DNA from: Merismopedia glauca CCAP 1448/3
Lineage (GTDB): Bacteria > Cyanobacteriota > Cyanobacteriia > Cyanobacteriales > CCAP-1448
Length of the DNA stretch: 54,341 bases
Assembly: GCF_003003775.1 (NCBI RefSeq)
Contig: NZ_PVWJ01000016.1
Location: 1-54,341 of the forward strand
Reading direction: 5' to 3'
In this document: in pieces, positions 33,770 to 43,266 of the stretch
How positions within the stretch are numbered: the first letter of the stretch is position 1
Layout of the letters: each line of letters begins with the position of its first letter
Translations under genes and position numbers: made by a program
The notes under the pieces: model-generated
The model's input: the letters and a program-made list of their open reading frames with translations, nothing else
What the model was told of the DNA's origin: nothing
Database searches by the model: none

Positions 33770-34126
33770 AGTCATAAGCTTGCGATCAAATAGCTAAATC
33801 AGGCGTTGCTGAATCAAGGTATGAACTAGGTTGACACCCCAAGTAGGAATAGTGAGAAATAAGGGCGAAAGTAGGAATAGTGAGAGATAAGGCGGAAAGA
33901 AAACCCAATCAACAATCAATAATCAACAATTCATAAATATTTATTTTCCCAAAGTTTACCTGCATCCTAGTGAAGTTAAAAGCTAACAGCTAAAACAGTC
34001 TAGATCGATGGCGAATGTATCATCATGAGGACAGATAACCGATAATTGAGCGCAGTACCAGAGGGTAATCGCTAAAAGATACTTGATAGTGCAGACTTAA
34101 ATTCTAAATTCTAGAAGGCAAAAGTA
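33770..34126. other. 357-base gap with MITE relic
   Basis: It contains the truncated MITE copy described separately (33802-33935) and then about 190 bases with no ORF or structure I can support. The promoter of the following small gene (GTG start) must be near its right end. Confidence 0.5.
33802..33935 (-). mobile_element. Truncated MITE, copy A
   Basis: It is a reverse-orientation relative of the intact element at 50425-50548. It begins GGCGTTGCTGAATCAAGG and runs through GGTTGACACCCCAAG to the CAATCAACAATCAAT tandem section, but stops before the other terminal inverted repeat. An internal block (AGTAGGAATAGTGAGA) is duplicated in tandem in this copy only. Confidence 0.8.
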
Positions 34127-34462
34127 GTGAAATACTTCTTTTTAGCTGAAGGATGGGTAGTGGGAAGGGTGTGGGAACTAGGTGGTCTTTGGGATGAAAC
34201 TGCTTGGCGACGTGCCCCAGTCATTAAACGCCTTAACATCTGCTTGTGGGAAGAAAACGAGCTATTGTGGTTGTATCGAGTTGAAGATGCCGTAACTATG
34301 GTTGAAGTCAAACCGTTACAAAGCATTGCTCTGACAACTTCTCCCTTAAATATAGGTCAAGTAGTCCTTAAACGACTGATCCATGCCGATCAAGTGATGG
34401 AAATTCTAGATCGTTCAGGTAACTGCAATGTAGCCATTCCCCATCATCAGATTGAGGGGTGA
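34127..34462 (+). CDS. Conserved cyanobacterial hypothetical protein
   Basis: This 111-residue soluble protein begins MKYFFLAEGWVVGRVWELGG and contains LWDETAWRRAPVIKRLNICL and EENELLWLYRVEDAVTMVEV. From memory such short proteins with LAEGW and WRR-P-I-RLN motifs are conserved across cyanobacteria. No known domain, membrane segment or catalytic motif is visible. It starts at GTG 34127. An ORF of 71 codons on the opposite strand is its shadow. The gene lies upstream of an ORF-less mobile element that separates it from psbB; conserved linkage to psbB cannot be judged from one genome. Confidence 0.75.
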   Translation: MKYFFLAEGWVVGRVWELGGLWDETAWRRAPVIKRLNICLWEENELLWLYRVEDAVTMVEVKPLQSIALTTSPLNIGQVVLKRLIHADQVMEILDRSGNCNVAIPHHQIEG

Positions 34463-34576
34463 CTCTTGCTTTATCTTCACACTTAAGGCAAATTTATGAG
34501 AAGATACCCCACTTGACTTGCAATTAGGATCTAACAATAGATACACTTCTTTAAGATAATCTCAAACAAAATTTAC

Positions 34577-34936
34577 TTTCTGCGACATCTTGTTGATAAG
34601 AAAGTATTGGATCTGTGACCGAGAAATCAAAGGGTGCAAGCCCCTGTTTTCTCAACCAGGGGATAGTCCGTCAGGAATTTATTCCCCATCTACTTGGGGT
34701 ATGATATCTATCAACTCCAGATTTAGGCTGATCCATGAGTCGAACTGGTACATATCAAAATGCTAGAAGACATGGATTAAGAAAAAGGTGTTTTGACAAA
34801 CCCTCCTAAAAAGTAGGGTCGGGCAGTCCCGAAAAATGCTCGCTGAGGGCAATGTGTTGGGAAGAACAGACGTTCTATGTCTAACCACACCCGTTGAAGC
34901 GAGAATCCCGCGTATTCAATGCGTGGAGAGTGTCAA
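34577..34936 (+). mobile_element. ORF-less IS200/IS605-type element with omega-RNA-like structure
   Basis: About 360 bases of strongly structured, non-coding sequence lie between TTAC (34573-34576) and TCAA (34933-34936), the left target and right cleavage motifs known for IS608-type elements. A left-end hairpin (ACTTTCT / AGAAAGT) lies near 34575-34604. CCCCTG/CAGGGG and CCCCA/TGGGG stems follow at about 34645-34710. The right part has TCGGG-CAGT-CCCGA, CTCGCT pairing with AGCGAG, GTGTTGG with CCACAC, and a terminal hairpin CCGCGTA-TTCAA-TGCGTGG before AGTGTCAA. The segment GTTGAAGCGAGAATCCC strongly recalls the 3' end and overlapping guide-RNA scaffold of cyanobacterial tnpB elements. No TnpA or TnpB ORF is present. 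The left half also resembles HEARO-type RNA, from memory only. Confidence 0.6.
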
Positions 34937-35061
34937 AAGTAGATACAGCAGGACATAAGCTAGTTATTAGTTATTGGCTAAAAACCTGAATGTTGCTGTC
35001 AATCAACGCAGAAATCGTCAAGTATAGACTTAAAACTATCAGAGGAGGAGTCTAGTCAACA

Positions 35062-36591
35062 ATGGGACTACCCTGGTACCGCGTACACACAGTTGTCCTG
35101 AATGACCCAGGGCGACTGATTTCAGTACACTTAATGCATACCGCCCTAGTGGCTGGTTGGGCTGGCTCAATGGCACTTTACGAGCTAGCTATTTTCGATC
35201 CTAGTGACCCCGTGCTAAACCCTATGTGGCGTCAAGGGATGTTCGTACTTCCCTTCATGGCTCGTTTGGGTGTAACTAAATCCTGGGGCGGTTGGAGCAT
35301 TGTTCCTGGTGAATCTGCTACCGATGCTGGTTTCTGGTCATTTGAAGGGGTAGCAGCAGCCCACATCATACTTTCTGGTTTATTGTTCCTAGCTGCCGTT
35401 TGGCACTGGGTATTTTGGGATTTAGAACTGTTTACCGATGCTCGCACGGGAGAGCCAGCTTTAGATTTACCAAAAATGTTTGGTATCCACCTATTTTTAT
35501 CAGGTTTACTTTGCTTCGGTTTTGGTGCTTTCCACCTATCGGGAGTTTTTGGCCCTGGAATGTGGGTATCTGACCCTTACGGTTTAACGGGCAGCGTCCA
35601 GCCAGTAGCCCCAGATTGGGGACCTGGAGGATTTAACCCCTTCAATCCAGGGGGGATTGTGGCTCACCACATTGCTGCGGGAATTGTGGGGATTATTGCT
35701 GGTGTGTTCCACCTAACGGTTCGTCCCCCCGAAAGGCTATATAAAGCCCTACGGATGGGTAACATCGAAACCGTTCTATCTAGCAGTATTGCCGCAGTTT
35801 TCTTTGCTGCTTTCATCGTGGCTGGTACTATGTGGTACGGCAGCGCTGCGACTCCGATTGAGCTATATGGGCCAACTCGCTACCAGTGGGATGGCGGTCA
35901 TTTCAAACAAGAGATCCAGCGTCGGGTACAAACTGGTTTGGCTCAAGGTGAGAGCTTATCAGAAGCATGGTCAAGAATTCCAGATAAACTGGCTTTCTAC
36001 GATTATTTAGGTAATAGCCCTGCTAAAGGCGGTTTGTTCCGTACAGGTGCTATGGATAAGGGAGATGGAATTGCTCAAGGTTGGTTAGGTCACCCTGTGT
36101 TTACTGACTCTGAGGGTCGGGAATTAACAGTCCGCCGGATGCCTAACTTCTTTGAAACCTTCCCCATTATCCTGACTGATGCCGATGGTGTCATTAGGGC
36201 TGATATTCCCTTCCGACGGGCAGAATCGAGATACAGTTTTGAGCAAGCTGGAATCAAGGCTACTTTCTACGGTGGTGCGTTAAATGGTCAAACCATTAGC
36301 GATCCTGTAAAAGTTAAACAGTATGCTCGGAAAGCTCAGTTGGGTGAACCATTTGATTTCGATCGCGAAACTTTGAATTCTGATGGTGTATTCCGCACCA
36401 GCACTCGCGGTTGGTTCACATTTGGTCATGCTGTATTTGCTTTACTGTTCTTCTTTGGTCACTTATGGCATGGAACTCGTACCCTATTCCGCGACGTGTT
36501 CGCTGGGGTTGAAGAAGACATGGAAGAGCAAGTCGAGTGGGGCTTATTCCAAAAAGTGGGTGATACTACTACTCGGAAGAAAGAAGCCTAA
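35062..36591 (+). CDS. psbB: Photosystem II CP47 protein PsbB
   Basis: PsbB is the CP47 inner antenna of photosystem II, a six-helix thylakoid protein that binds about 16 chlorophyll a molecules. The 509-residue length is exact for the family and the start [20 protein letters not shown] is diagnostic. Chlorophyll-ligating histidines sit in the helices ([68 protein letters not shown]), and the large lumenal loop lies between helices 5 and 6. GAGGAGG lies upstream of the ATG (about 35041-35048). psbT follows after 96 bases, the usual order. The promoter lies either in or just downstream of the mobile element ending at 34936. Confidence 0.99.
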   Translation: MGLPWYRVHTVVLNDPGRLISVHLMHTALVAGWAGSMALYELAIFDPSDPVLNPMWRQGMFVLPFMARLGVTKSWGGWSIVPGESATDAGFWSFEGVAAAHIILSGLLFLAAVWHWVFWDLELFTDARTGEPALDLPKMFGIHLFLSGLLCFGFGAFHLSGVFGPGMWVSDPYGLTGSVQPVAPDWGPGGFNPFNPGGIVAHHIAAGIVGIIAGVFHLTVRPPERLYKALRMGNIETVLSSSIAAVFFAAFIVAGTMWYGSAATPIELYGPTRYQWDGGHFKQEIQRRVQTGLAQGESLSEAWSRIPDKLAFYDYLGNSPAKGGLFRTGAMDKGDGIAQGWLGHPVFTDSEGRELTVRRMPNFFETFPIILTDADGVIRADIPFRRAESRYSFEQAGIKATFYGGALNGQTISDPVKVKQYARKAQLGEPFDFDRETLNSDGVFRTSTRGWFTFGHAVFALLFFFGHLWHGTRTLFRDVFAGVEEDMEEQVEWGLFQKVGDTTTRKKEA

Positions 36592-36687
36592 CTTGTACAT
36601 CATTGGTCATTTTCAATTTCAGAAAATGGTTCAGCGATTCATTAGGGCATACACTGATATAAAAGCAAACCATCAGGAAAATCTGAC

Positions 36688-36783
36688 ATGGAAAGCGTTC
36701 TTTACGTTTTAGTTTTGACTTTGGCATTAGGCGTATTGTTCTTCGCCATTGCCTTCCGCGAACCACCTCGGATTGAGAAGTAA
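36688..36783 (+). CDS. psbT: Photosystem II small subunit PsbT
   Basis: This 31-residue single-helix PSII subunit reads [20 protein letters not shown] followed by [11 protein letters not shown]. The opening MESV-Y, the hydrophobic helix and the R-E-P-P-R-I end are diagnostic of PsbT (Ycf8), located near the monomer contact of the PSII dimer. AGGAAA lies about 10 bases upstream. It is in the conserved position downstream of psbB on the same strand. It is too short for standard ORF thresholds. Confidence 0.96.
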   Translation: MESVLYVLVLTLALGVLFFAIAFREPPRIEK

Positions 36784-36928
36784 AAATTGAGATCCTGTAG
36801 TTAGGAACTTGAATTAACTTCCAAGCAATTGTTTCTGAGCCGAAAACAGCAGTCTGAATTTCTCAATTTGGGGAATTTAAGTTGATGAAATCGGCTCGGA
36901 TTTTTGCATATATAGCGCTAGGAGAACT

Positions 36929-37429
36929 ATGCAATGTCCTTATTGTGAATATACAGATAGTCGCGTCCTGGAATCTCGTTGTACCGAAGAGGGACAAAGT
37001 GTCAGACGCAGAAGGGAGTGTTTGCGCTGTCGCCATCGATTTACTACTTACGAACGGATTGAATTTGTCCCCATTACAGTCGTGAAGCGAGATGGGCACA
37101 AAGAGTCTTTCGATCGCTGTAAGTTACTCAGGGGAATTGTCAGAGCTTGTGAAAAAACGGGTATAAACGCCGATATTTTAGATAACTTAGTCGGAGAGAT
37201 TGAATCAGAAATCGAACAACGCTTAGATAGAGATATTTCTAGCCAAGAAATAGGAGCCTTGGTTTTACACCATTTGCGATCGCTCAGCGAAGTTGCCTAC
37301 GTCCGTTTTGCCAGTGTTTATCGTCAATTCCAGAGTATAGAAGACTTTATTGAGATTTTAAATCATCTCCAAACACTTCAAGAAACCCCAGCCGAAAGTC
37401 TATTCATTGCCAGTCACAGCAGTCAATAA
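36929..37429 (+). CDS. nrdR: Transcriptional repressor NrdR
   Basis: NrdR is the nucleotide-sensing repressor of ribonucleotide reductase genes. The 166-residue protein has an N-terminal zinc ribbon with CPYC (3-6) and CLRC (31-34), the conserved [20 protein letters not shown] stretch, and an ATP-cone domain beginning [20 protein letters not shown]. It controls nrd genes through NrdR boxes when dATP is high. AGGAG lies upstream of the ATG. The psbB-psbT-nrdR-rps1 order may be partly conserved in cyanobacteria, but nrdR has its own 145-base leader here. No NrdR box is evident nearby by eye. Confidence 0.97.
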   Translation: MQCPYCEYTDSRVLESRCTEEGQSVRRRRECLRCRHRFTTYERIEFVPITVVKRDGHKESFDRCKLLRGIVRACEKTGINADILDNLVGEIESEIEQRLDRDISSQEIGALVLHHLRSLSEVAYVRFASVYRQFQSIEDFIEILNHLQTLQETPAESLFIASHSSQ

Positions 37430-37638
37430 GTTCGATATGTAGCAACCGCAGAAAAACTCATACGATCTAGGCTAAATCGTATTATAATAGCATTTCCAAG
37501 TATTACTAAAATCCCCATCATGTGCCTAAATCGGGATCGTAAAACCGTTGTCAATGCCTCCAGCCTACACCTGGAATCGCGGCTACATCGGCGACAGACA
37601 CAGTAACTGCGGAGAAATAACTAGGAATCACAAACTAC

Positions 37639-38646
37639 ATGACAACTGCTACAAGTATAGGCTTTACTCACGAAGATTTTGCGGCTTTATTAGATAAATA
37701 CGATTATCACTTTAGTCCTGGTGATATAGTTGCTGGTACGGTATTTAGTATTGAGCCAAAAGGCGCATTAATTGATATTGGAGCCAAAACGGCGGCGTTT
37801 ATACCAGTACAGGAAATGTCCATCAATCGGGTGGACTCTCCCGACGAAGTTTTACAGTCTAACGAAACCAGAGAATTTTTCATTCTGACAGACGAGAATG
37901 AAGACGGTCAACTGACCCTTTCCATCCGGCGGATTGAATATATGCGCGCCTGGGAAAGAGTTCGTCAGTTGCAAGCTGAAGACGCTACGGTGCGATCGCA
38001 AGTATTTGCAACTAATCGCGGCGGTGCATTAGTTAGAATCGAGGGATTAAGAGGTTTTATCCCTGGTTCTCACATTAGCACGCGCAAACCCAAAGAAGAC
38101 TTGGTAGCTGAAGAACTACCACTCAAGTTTTTGGAAGTAGACGAAGAACGGAACCGCCTAGTCCTATCTCATCGTCGCGCTTTGGTAGAACGCAAGATGA
38201 ACCGCTTAGAGGTAGGGGAAGTTGTCATCGGTTCGGTACGCGGAATTAAGCCATACGGTGCCTTTATCGATATTGGCGGTGTTAGTGGTTTACTCCACAT
38301 CTCAGAAATTTCTCACGAACATATCGATACTCCTCATAGTGTCTTTAATGTGAATGATGAACTAAAAGTCATGATTATTGACTTAGACGCTGAGCGGGGT
38401 CGGATTTCTCTGTCTACCAAACAGTTAGAACCAGAACCAGGCGACATGATTAAAAATCGCGATCGCGTATTTGATATGGCAGAAGAAATGGCTGCTAAGT
38501 ATCGCGAACAAATGAAGAACCAACAGCAAGGTGAAAGTGGAGAAGCTCCAGCAGCAACTGAAGTTATCGAAGCGACTGAAGTTATTGACGCAACTGAAGT
38601 TATTGATATTCCTGAAGAAGATCTACCGCCAGCAGTTGAAGACTAA
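37639..38646 (+). CDS. rpsA: 30S ribosomal protein S1
   Basis: This 335-residue S1 protein has three S1 (OB-fold) RNA-binding repeats at about 28-100, 115-180 and 195-265 (GDIVAGTVFSIEPKGALIDI, SQVFATNRGGALVRIEGLRG, GEVVIGSVRGIKPYGAFIDI). Cyanobacterial and plastid S1 have three repeats instead of the six of E. coli, so length is normal. It binds mRNA leaders and helps initiation, especially on weak Shine-Dalgarno messages, which are common in this window. The C-terminal tail carries an imperfect hexapeptide repeat (TEVIEA, TEVIDA, TEVIDI), acidic and probably disordered. A GC-rich hairpin follows the stop. Confidence 0.96.
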   Translation: MTTATSIGFTHEDFAALLDKYDYHFSPGDIVAGTVFSIEPKGALIDIGAKTAAFIPVQEMSINRVDSPDEVLQSNETREFFILTDENEDGQLTLSIRRIEYMRAWERVRQLQAEDATVRSQVFATNRGGALVRIEGLRGFIPGSHISTRKPKEDLVAEELPLKFLEVDEERNRLVLSHRRALVERKMNRLEVGEVVIGSVRGIKPYGAFIDIGGVSGLLHISEISHEHIDTPHSVFNVNDELKVMIIDLDAERGRISLSTKQLEPEPGDMIKNRDRVFDMAEEMAAKYREQMKNQQQGESGEAPAATEVIEATEVIDATEVIDIPEEDLPPAVED

Positions 38647-38655
38647 TCGCAGTGG

Positions 38656-38675
38656 GGACGCGCTACGGTGCGTCC
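38656..38675 (+). terminator. Hairpin after rpsA
   Basis: GGACGC and GCGTCC form a 6-bp stem with an 8-base loop, ten bases after the rpsA stop, followed by TTCTCC. The T run is weak. Confidence 0.5.
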
Positions 38676-38768
38676 TTCTCCGTGTCTTTCAGTGTCACTC
38701 TCAACCATTACATTAAATACATGACAGCTTATGAGTTAGTCGCCCTAGATCTTGAGGAGTAGGAAAGC

Positions 38769-39515
38769 TTGGTAACCATTCGTTGTTCTGGTGTCACCTT
38801 TACCAACATTGAAGCGGTAATTTTTGATAAAGACGGAACTCTAGAAAACTCGCAAGAATACCTGAGAAATTTAGGACATAAGCGATCGCGTTTGATAGAT
38901 GCTCAGATACCTGGAATTGGCGAACCATTGCTGATGGCTTTTGGTTTGGACGGCTCTAGCCTCGATCCGGCTGGATTATTGGCTGTTGGTAGCACTAGGG
39001 AAAATCAGATCGCGGCGGCAGCTTATATTGCCGAAACTGGTAGAGGCTGGATTGAGTCTTTAGCAATAGCGAAAAAAGCTTTTGCCGAAGCCGAGCAAGT
39101 TCTGCGATCGAGTGCCCCTTCCCCCTTATTTGTCGGCAGTTTGGAGGTTTTGCAGTTTCTATCGAGTGCTGGACTCAAACTAGGCATTCTATCTGCTGCT
39201 AATACTGCTGCTGTCCAAGCTTTTGTCAAAAAATACCAATTAGAGCCTTATATCCAGTTGCAGATGGGGGTAGATTCAGAACTGACTAAACCCGATCCAG
39301 CTTTGTTTATTCAAGCTTGTCAAGCATTGGGTGTAAAGCCTGAAAATAGCTTGATGGTAGGAGATTCGGCTGGAGATATGGAGATGGCTAGCAAAGCTGG
39401 CGCGGCTGGCTGTATCGGCATTAGGTGGAACAAGTCTGTAGGCATAAACTTGGCTGAAGCAGACGTGATTATCTCACAACTTGACGAAATAGAAATTTTC
39501 CAGCCAGACAGTTAG
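38769..39515 (+). CDS. HAD-IA family hydrolase (phosphatase)
   Basis: This 248-residue HAD phosphatase has motif I VIFDKDGTL (Asp nucleophile and second Asp both present), motif II LGILSAANT, motif III lysine in LTKPDPALF and motif IV MVGDSAGDMEMASKAGAAGC. The helical cap domain lies at about 25-115. It starts at TTG 38769, preceded by GAGGAGT-AGG; no ATG fits. It resembles phosphoglycolate phosphatase-like proteins, but the substrate cannot be set from sequence. If it acted on 2-phosphoglycolate it would feed photorespiration; that is only a possibility. It precedes ldcA on the same strand by 111 bases. Confidence 0.9.
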   Translation: MVTIRCSGVTFTNIEAVIFDKDGTLENSQEYLRNLGHKRSRLIDAQIPGIGEPLLMAFGLDGSSLDPAGLLAVGSTRENQIAAAAYIAETGRGWIESLAIAKKAFAEAEQVLRSSAPSPLFVGSLEVLQFLSSAGLKLGILSAANTAAVQAFVKKYQLEPYIQLQMGVDSELTKPDPALFIQACQALGVKPENSLMVGDSAGDMEMASKAGAAGCIGIRWNKSVGINLAEADVIISQLDEIEIFQPDS

Positions 39516-39626
39516 CAGGAGTCAGGAGTAAACTAGGTTTACTCGCAAAGGTGGGCGATATCTTCCAGCACGCTGCGCGAAGTACTTGGAGCAGCGCTAC
39601 GCGATCGCTTCTGCGCCCAAATTTTT

Positions 39627-40580
39627 ATGAGAAGATGGCAAGAAGTCCATCTCAACACCCAAAACCCAAAACCCAAAGTGCAACCTTGTCAGCCACCACT
39701 ACCACTACAAAAGGGAGATTTACTACGGGTAATCGCTCCTAGTGGGGCAATGCGAGAATTAGAAGCGTTTTACAAGGGGATAGATGTTTGGCGATCGCGG
39801 GGTTATCGGGTAGAAATTAGTCCAGGAATAAAACAGCGTTGGGGATATTTGGCAGGTACAGACGAAGAAAGACGCGAACAACTAAAAGCTGCCTGGTTAG
39901 ATCCTGAATGTCGTGGCATTTTATGTGCTAGAGGCGGGTACGGCAGTGCTAGATTGCTGGAAAATTGGGAGTGGGATACGAATGTTACTCCAAAGTGGTT
40001 AATCGGCTTTTCTGACGTAACGGGCTTGCTTTGGAGTTTGACTCATTTGGGAATTTCTGGAGTCCACGCGCCTTTATTAACCACAATTGCCATAGAACCG
40101 GAATGGTCGATTGAACGCTTATTTAACTGGGTTGAAGGTCACCAAATAGAACCGATTACGGGCAAAGGTTGGGGAGGAGGTCAAGTTACAGGAATTTTAC
40201 TACCTGCTAATTTAACAGTTGCTACCCACCTACTAGGAACCCCCATTCAAAGCGACCTGAACGGGGTCATTTTAGCCATAGAAGACGTGGGCGAGGCTCC
40301 TTACCGGATAGATCGGATGTTGACTCAATGGCGGATGAGCGGGGCTTTGAGCCAGGTTAGAGGAATTGCGATCGGTAGGTTTAGTCAATGCGAAGCACCT
40401 AGTGGGATTCCCAGCTATACAGTGGAACAGGTATTGAGCGATCGCTTGGGAGATTTGGGCATTCCTGTAGTTTCTAATTTACCCTTCGGTCACGATGGCT
40501 GCAATGCGGTTTTACCAGTGGGAGTTATGGCAGAACTGGATGGAGATAAAGGAATTCTGAATACTGTATTAACACTGTAA
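39627..40580 (+). CDS. ldcA: LD-carboxypeptidase (peptidase S66)
   Basis: This family removes the terminal D-alanine from cytoplasmic murein tetrapeptides during cell-wall recycling. The 317-residue protein carries the S66 Ser-Glu-His set: Ser129 in GFSDVTGLLWS, Glu in AIEDVGEAPYRIDRM and His in NLPFGHDGCNAVLPVG. It also has the early GDLLRVIAPSGAMRELEAF and CARGGYGSARLLE stretches. Ser residue spacing is normal for LdcA. The start is ATG 39627; the first 25 residues look poorly conserved, so a later start is possible. A GC-rich repeat (about 39570-39606) lies just upstream. The 13-base gap to the next gene suggests co-transcription. Confidence 0.93.
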   Translation: MRRWQEVHLNTQNPKPKVQPCQPPLPLQKGDLLRVIAPSGAMRELEAFYKGIDVWRSRGYRVEISPGIKQRWGYLAGTDEERREQLKAAWLDPECRGILCARGGYGSARLLENWEWDTNVTPKWLIGFSDVTGLLWSLTHLGISGVHAPLLTTIAIEPEWSIERLFNWVEGHQIEPITGKGWGGGQVTGILLPANLTVATHLLGTPIQSDLNGVILAIEDVGEAPYRIDRMLTQWRMSGALSQVRGIAIGRFSQCEAPSGIPSYTVEQVLSDRLGDLGIPVVSNLPFGHDGCNAVLPVGVMAELDGDKGILNTVLTL

Positions 40581-40593
40581 ATACATATTACTT

Positions 40594-40887
40594 ATGAAAG
40601 TTGAAAAATTAAGGCAGCGATTAGATAGAAACCGTCCTATGACTAGCGTAACGATTCATATGCCAGAAGATGTTGTGGAAGATCTCAAGAGAGTCGCCCC
40701 ATTATTGGGTTTTTCAGGTTATCAGCCTTTAATTCGCGCTTATGTTGGTCAGTGTTTGCGTGTCGATCTAGAACGATTAGAAAGTGAAACAGTAACGGCA
40801 TTGGTAGCAAGTTTGAAGCGCAAAGGAGTCAGCGATGCGTTAATTGATGAGGCGCTAGGTGAAATCGTTCGTACTGCAACGATTTAA
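40594..40887 (+). CDS. Orphan RHH-type antitoxin-like protein
   Basis: This 97-residue protein has MKVEKLRQRLDRNRP at the start, then SVTIHMPEDVVEDLKRVAPL and GFSGYQPLIRAYVGQCLRVD, which fits strand-helix-helix of an RHH DNA-binding fold. A helical C-terminal part follows (SLKRKGVSDALIDEALGEIV). From memory, similar small proteins in cyanobacteria are listed as CopG/BrnA-like antitoxins. No toxin ORF is adjacent: upstream is ldcA (13 bases) and downstream a dehydrogenase gene. It may be an orphan regulator or half of a lost pair. Confidence 0.65.
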   Translation: MKVEKLRQRLDRNRPMTSVTIHMPEDVVEDLKRVAPLLGFSGYQPLIRAYVGQCLRVDLERLESETVTALVASLKRKGVSDALIDEALGEIVRTATI

Positions 40888-41009
40888 TTTTATGGGGTAA
40901 TAGATTTAGAGAGCGATCGCCCAAAATCTTTCAAGATATCGTCAATCCCATCTCGCTCGATCTTAGTATGGTGGCAAACTACACTAAAACTATACTTTGA
41001 GGAGAATTA

Positions 41010-41990
41010 ATGAAAGCGATTGTATGTACAGAGTATGGCTCTCCTGATGTTATGCAGCTCAAGGAGGTAGAGAAACCTACTCCCAAAGAAAACGAAGTGC
41101 TGATTAAAATATATGCGACAACAGTAACGTCAGCAGACTTACGCATCCGAAAGGCTGACCCATTCCCGGTCAGATTTTTCTACGGTTTCACAAAACCTAA
41201 AAAGAACACGGTACTAGGGTCGGAGCTAGCCGGAGAAATTGAAGCAGTTGGTAAAAATGTCAAACAATTCAAAGCAGGTGACTCGGTATTTGCTGGTGCA
41301 GGAATCAGTCTTGGTGCAAATGCCGAGTACATTTGTCTACCTGAAGAAGGAGCGGTGGCAATAAAGCCTACTAATATGACCTATGAGGAAGCCGCCTCTG
41401 TTCCTTTTGGGGCAACAACCTCATTGATTTTCCTAAGAGATAAGGGAAAGATTCAGAGCGGACAGGAAGTTTTGATCTATGGGGCTTCTGGAGCATTAGG
41501 TATGGCTGCCGTACAGCTTGCCAAGTTCTTTGGGGCACAAGTGACTGGGGTATGTAGCACGGCGAAGTTGGAATTGGTGAAGTCTCTGGGATCTGACAAC
41601 GTTATTGACTACACCAAAGAGGATTTTACTCAAAGCGGTAAGACCTACGATATTGTTTTTGACACAAGTGGCAAAAGTCCATTTTCAGGTTGTCTAAGCT
41701 CACTGAAGCACAATGGACTCTATCTTAGAGCAGTTCATATAAATCTATCTCCGATACTCCGAGGGCTGTGGACTTCAATTACAAGCACCAAGAAAGTAAT
41801 AGGTGGGGTAGCAATCGAGCGTAAAGAAGATATGATTTTCCTCAAAGAGTTAATTGAATCGGGGAGGATGAAGTCGGTCATAGACAGGCGTTATCCGCTA
41901 GAACAGACTGCTGAGGCTCACAGGTATGTTGAACAAGGACACAAGAAAGGAAATGTAGTCATCATTCTGGAGCAGGACAACAAAACCTAA
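41010..41990 (+). CDS. Zinc-independent MDR alcohol dehydrogenase / quinone oxidoreductase-like
   Basis: This 326-residue medium-chain dehydrogenase has an N-terminal GroES-like part ([39 protein letters not shown]) and a nucleotide-binding domain with [19 protein letters not shown]. The usual structural-zinc cysteine cluster and catalytic-zinc Cys-His pair are absent, so it falls with the NAD(P)H:quinone oxidoreductase/zeta-crystallin-like group. ATG follows GAGGAG by 5 bases. The gene has no HIP1 octamer that I can see while its flanks do, and its wording recalls Bacteroidetes or Firmicutes proteins, so transfer from outside is possible. The substrate is unknown. Confidence 0.88.
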   Translation: MKAIVCTEYGSPDVMQLKEVEKPTPKENEVLIKIYATTVTSADLRIRKADPFPVRFFYGFTKPKKNTVLGSELAGEIEAVGKNVKQFKAGDSVFAGAGISLGANAEYICLPEEGAVAIKPTNMTYEEAASVPFGATTSLIFLRDKGKIQSGQEVLIYGASGALGMAAVQLAKFFGAQVTGVCSTAKLELVKSLGSDNVIDYTKEDFTQSGKTYDIVFDTSGKSPFSGCLSSLKHNGLYLRAVHINLSPILRGLWTSITSTKKVIGGVAIERKEDMIFLKELIESGRMKSVIDRRYPLEQTAEAHRYVEQGHKKGNVVIILEQDNKT

Positions 41991-42192
41991 CAATCGCGCT
42001 GTACCGGAATTTAAGGTTATGTTGATTTTGCAATGATTTGGGCAAGTAGCCTGTAGGATCGGTATGGGATCGCCCCAACGTCTTTCAAGATATCTGTTGG
42101 ATACGGATCATCTATTTGTAGGGGTACTTCATGCAATAGGTATTAAACAGATAGTGTAAAATTTGGCAATCTGCGTAAGTTCTATAGATAAA

Positions 42193-43221
42193 ATGTTAGC
42201 AGTAGTATTGTACGGTAAAGAAGATTTACGCTTAGAAAAAGTCACAGATCCTGTTCCTGGGGTGGGAGAATTAGTAATTGAGGTAAACGCGGCTACTACC
42301 TGCGGTACAGACTTGAAGGTGTGGCGGCGCGGTGGACACGCGAAGATGTTGCGTCCCCCAACTGTGTTTGGTCATGAGGCGGCTGGTAGGATTGTAGCAT
42401 TGGGGGAAGGGGTGAGTGGGTGGAAGATTGGCGATCGCGTTGTCCCTAATAATTCCGCTCCCTGCATGAATTGCTTCTTTTGTCAACGCCAAGAGTTTTC
42501 TTTATGTAATCGTATAACTTGGAATAACGGCACATTTGCTGAATATCTCAAGATTCCGGCTCAGATAGTTCAATATAATTTACTGCCGATTCCCGATGAG
42601 TTACCAGATGCGATAGCTGCGATGACGGAACCTCTGGCTTGCGTTTTACACGGAGTAGCACGTTCTCAAATCCAACCGAATTCGCGGGTGTTAATATTAG
42701 GAGATGGGGCGATCGGATTGATGTTTGTGGCGGTTTTAGCTAGGCAGGTACGGGATATCTGGTTAATTGGCGGAAATCAGCCACGGTTAGAAATTGGTTC
42801 TAAATTTGGCGCAAGTCAAACTTTTAACTATCATCAATATCCCGGTCTAACTGCTCTTGTAAAAGATTTAACCGAGGGTAGGGGTGCTGATATTGTAATT
42901 GAAGCTACTGGTGTACCTAGTGTTTGGGAACAAGCGATCGCCTGCGTTCGTCCTGGGGGAGTAGTTAACTTGTTTGGTGGCTGTCCTAAAGATACTCATA
43001 TTACTATTAATACCGAACAATTACACTATTCAGAACTTACTATTAAAGGCGTATTTCATAATACTCCAAAGTACGTTCGTCAAGCTTTGAATTTACTAAC
43101 AAATACAGCAATTCCTTGGGAATTACTGATTAGCGATCGCCGTCCCCTACAAGATTTGGAACAAGTGTTTCAAGATATGCAAAGAAGGAAAGTAATTAAA
43201 GTTGCAATATCTCAAATTTAG
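42193..43221 (+). CDS. Zinc-dependent MDR alcohol/polyol dehydrogenase
   Basis: This 342-residue dehydrogenase has catalytic-zinc ligands in TTCGTDLKVWRRGGH and GHEAAG. The structural-zinc lobe cysteines are CMNCFFCQRQEFSLC. The coenzyme-binding domain carries VLILGDGAIGLMFVAVLARQ, and IEATGVPSVWEQAIACVRPG is a typical MDR stretch. It resembles the threonine/sorbitol dehydrogenase group. The start is placed at ATG 42193 (MLAVVLYG), as a TTG 30 bases upstream adds non-conserved residues. It follows the other MDR gene by about 200 bases, but the two are not closely related and show different zinc content. Confidence 0.9.
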   Translation: MLAVVLYGKEDLRLEKVTDPVPGVGELVIEVNAATTCGTDLKVWRRGGHAKMLRPPTVFGHEAAGRIVALGEGVSGWKIGDRVVPNNSAPCMNCFFCQRQEFSLCNRITWNNGTFAEYLKIPAQIVQYNLLPIPDELPDAIAAMTEPLACVLHGVARSQIQPNSRVLILGDGAIGLMFVAVLARQVRDIWLIGGNQPRLEIGSKFGASQTFNYHQYPGLTALVKDLTEGRGADIVIEATGVPSVWEQAIACVRPGGVVNLFGGCPKDTHITINTEQLHYSELTIKGVFHNTPKYVRQALNLLTNTAIPWELLISDRRPLQDLEQVFQDMQRRKVIKVAISQI

Positions 43222-43266
43222 TACACGATGTATTTTAGGATGGCAATTTCACGGGGAAATGTATCT

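Noticed and set aside
34600-34940. Cobalamin riboswitch, group II intron or other named riboswitch upstream of psbB
   Set aside because: GGGTGCAAGCCCC superficially recalls such elements, but the B12 box, the intron start GTGYG and the domain V hairpin are absent. The right-end features fit an IS605-type element better.
39551-39742. Small ORF between the HAD phosphatase and ldcA
   Set aside because: It covers a GC-rich repeat and overlaps ldcA in another frame.
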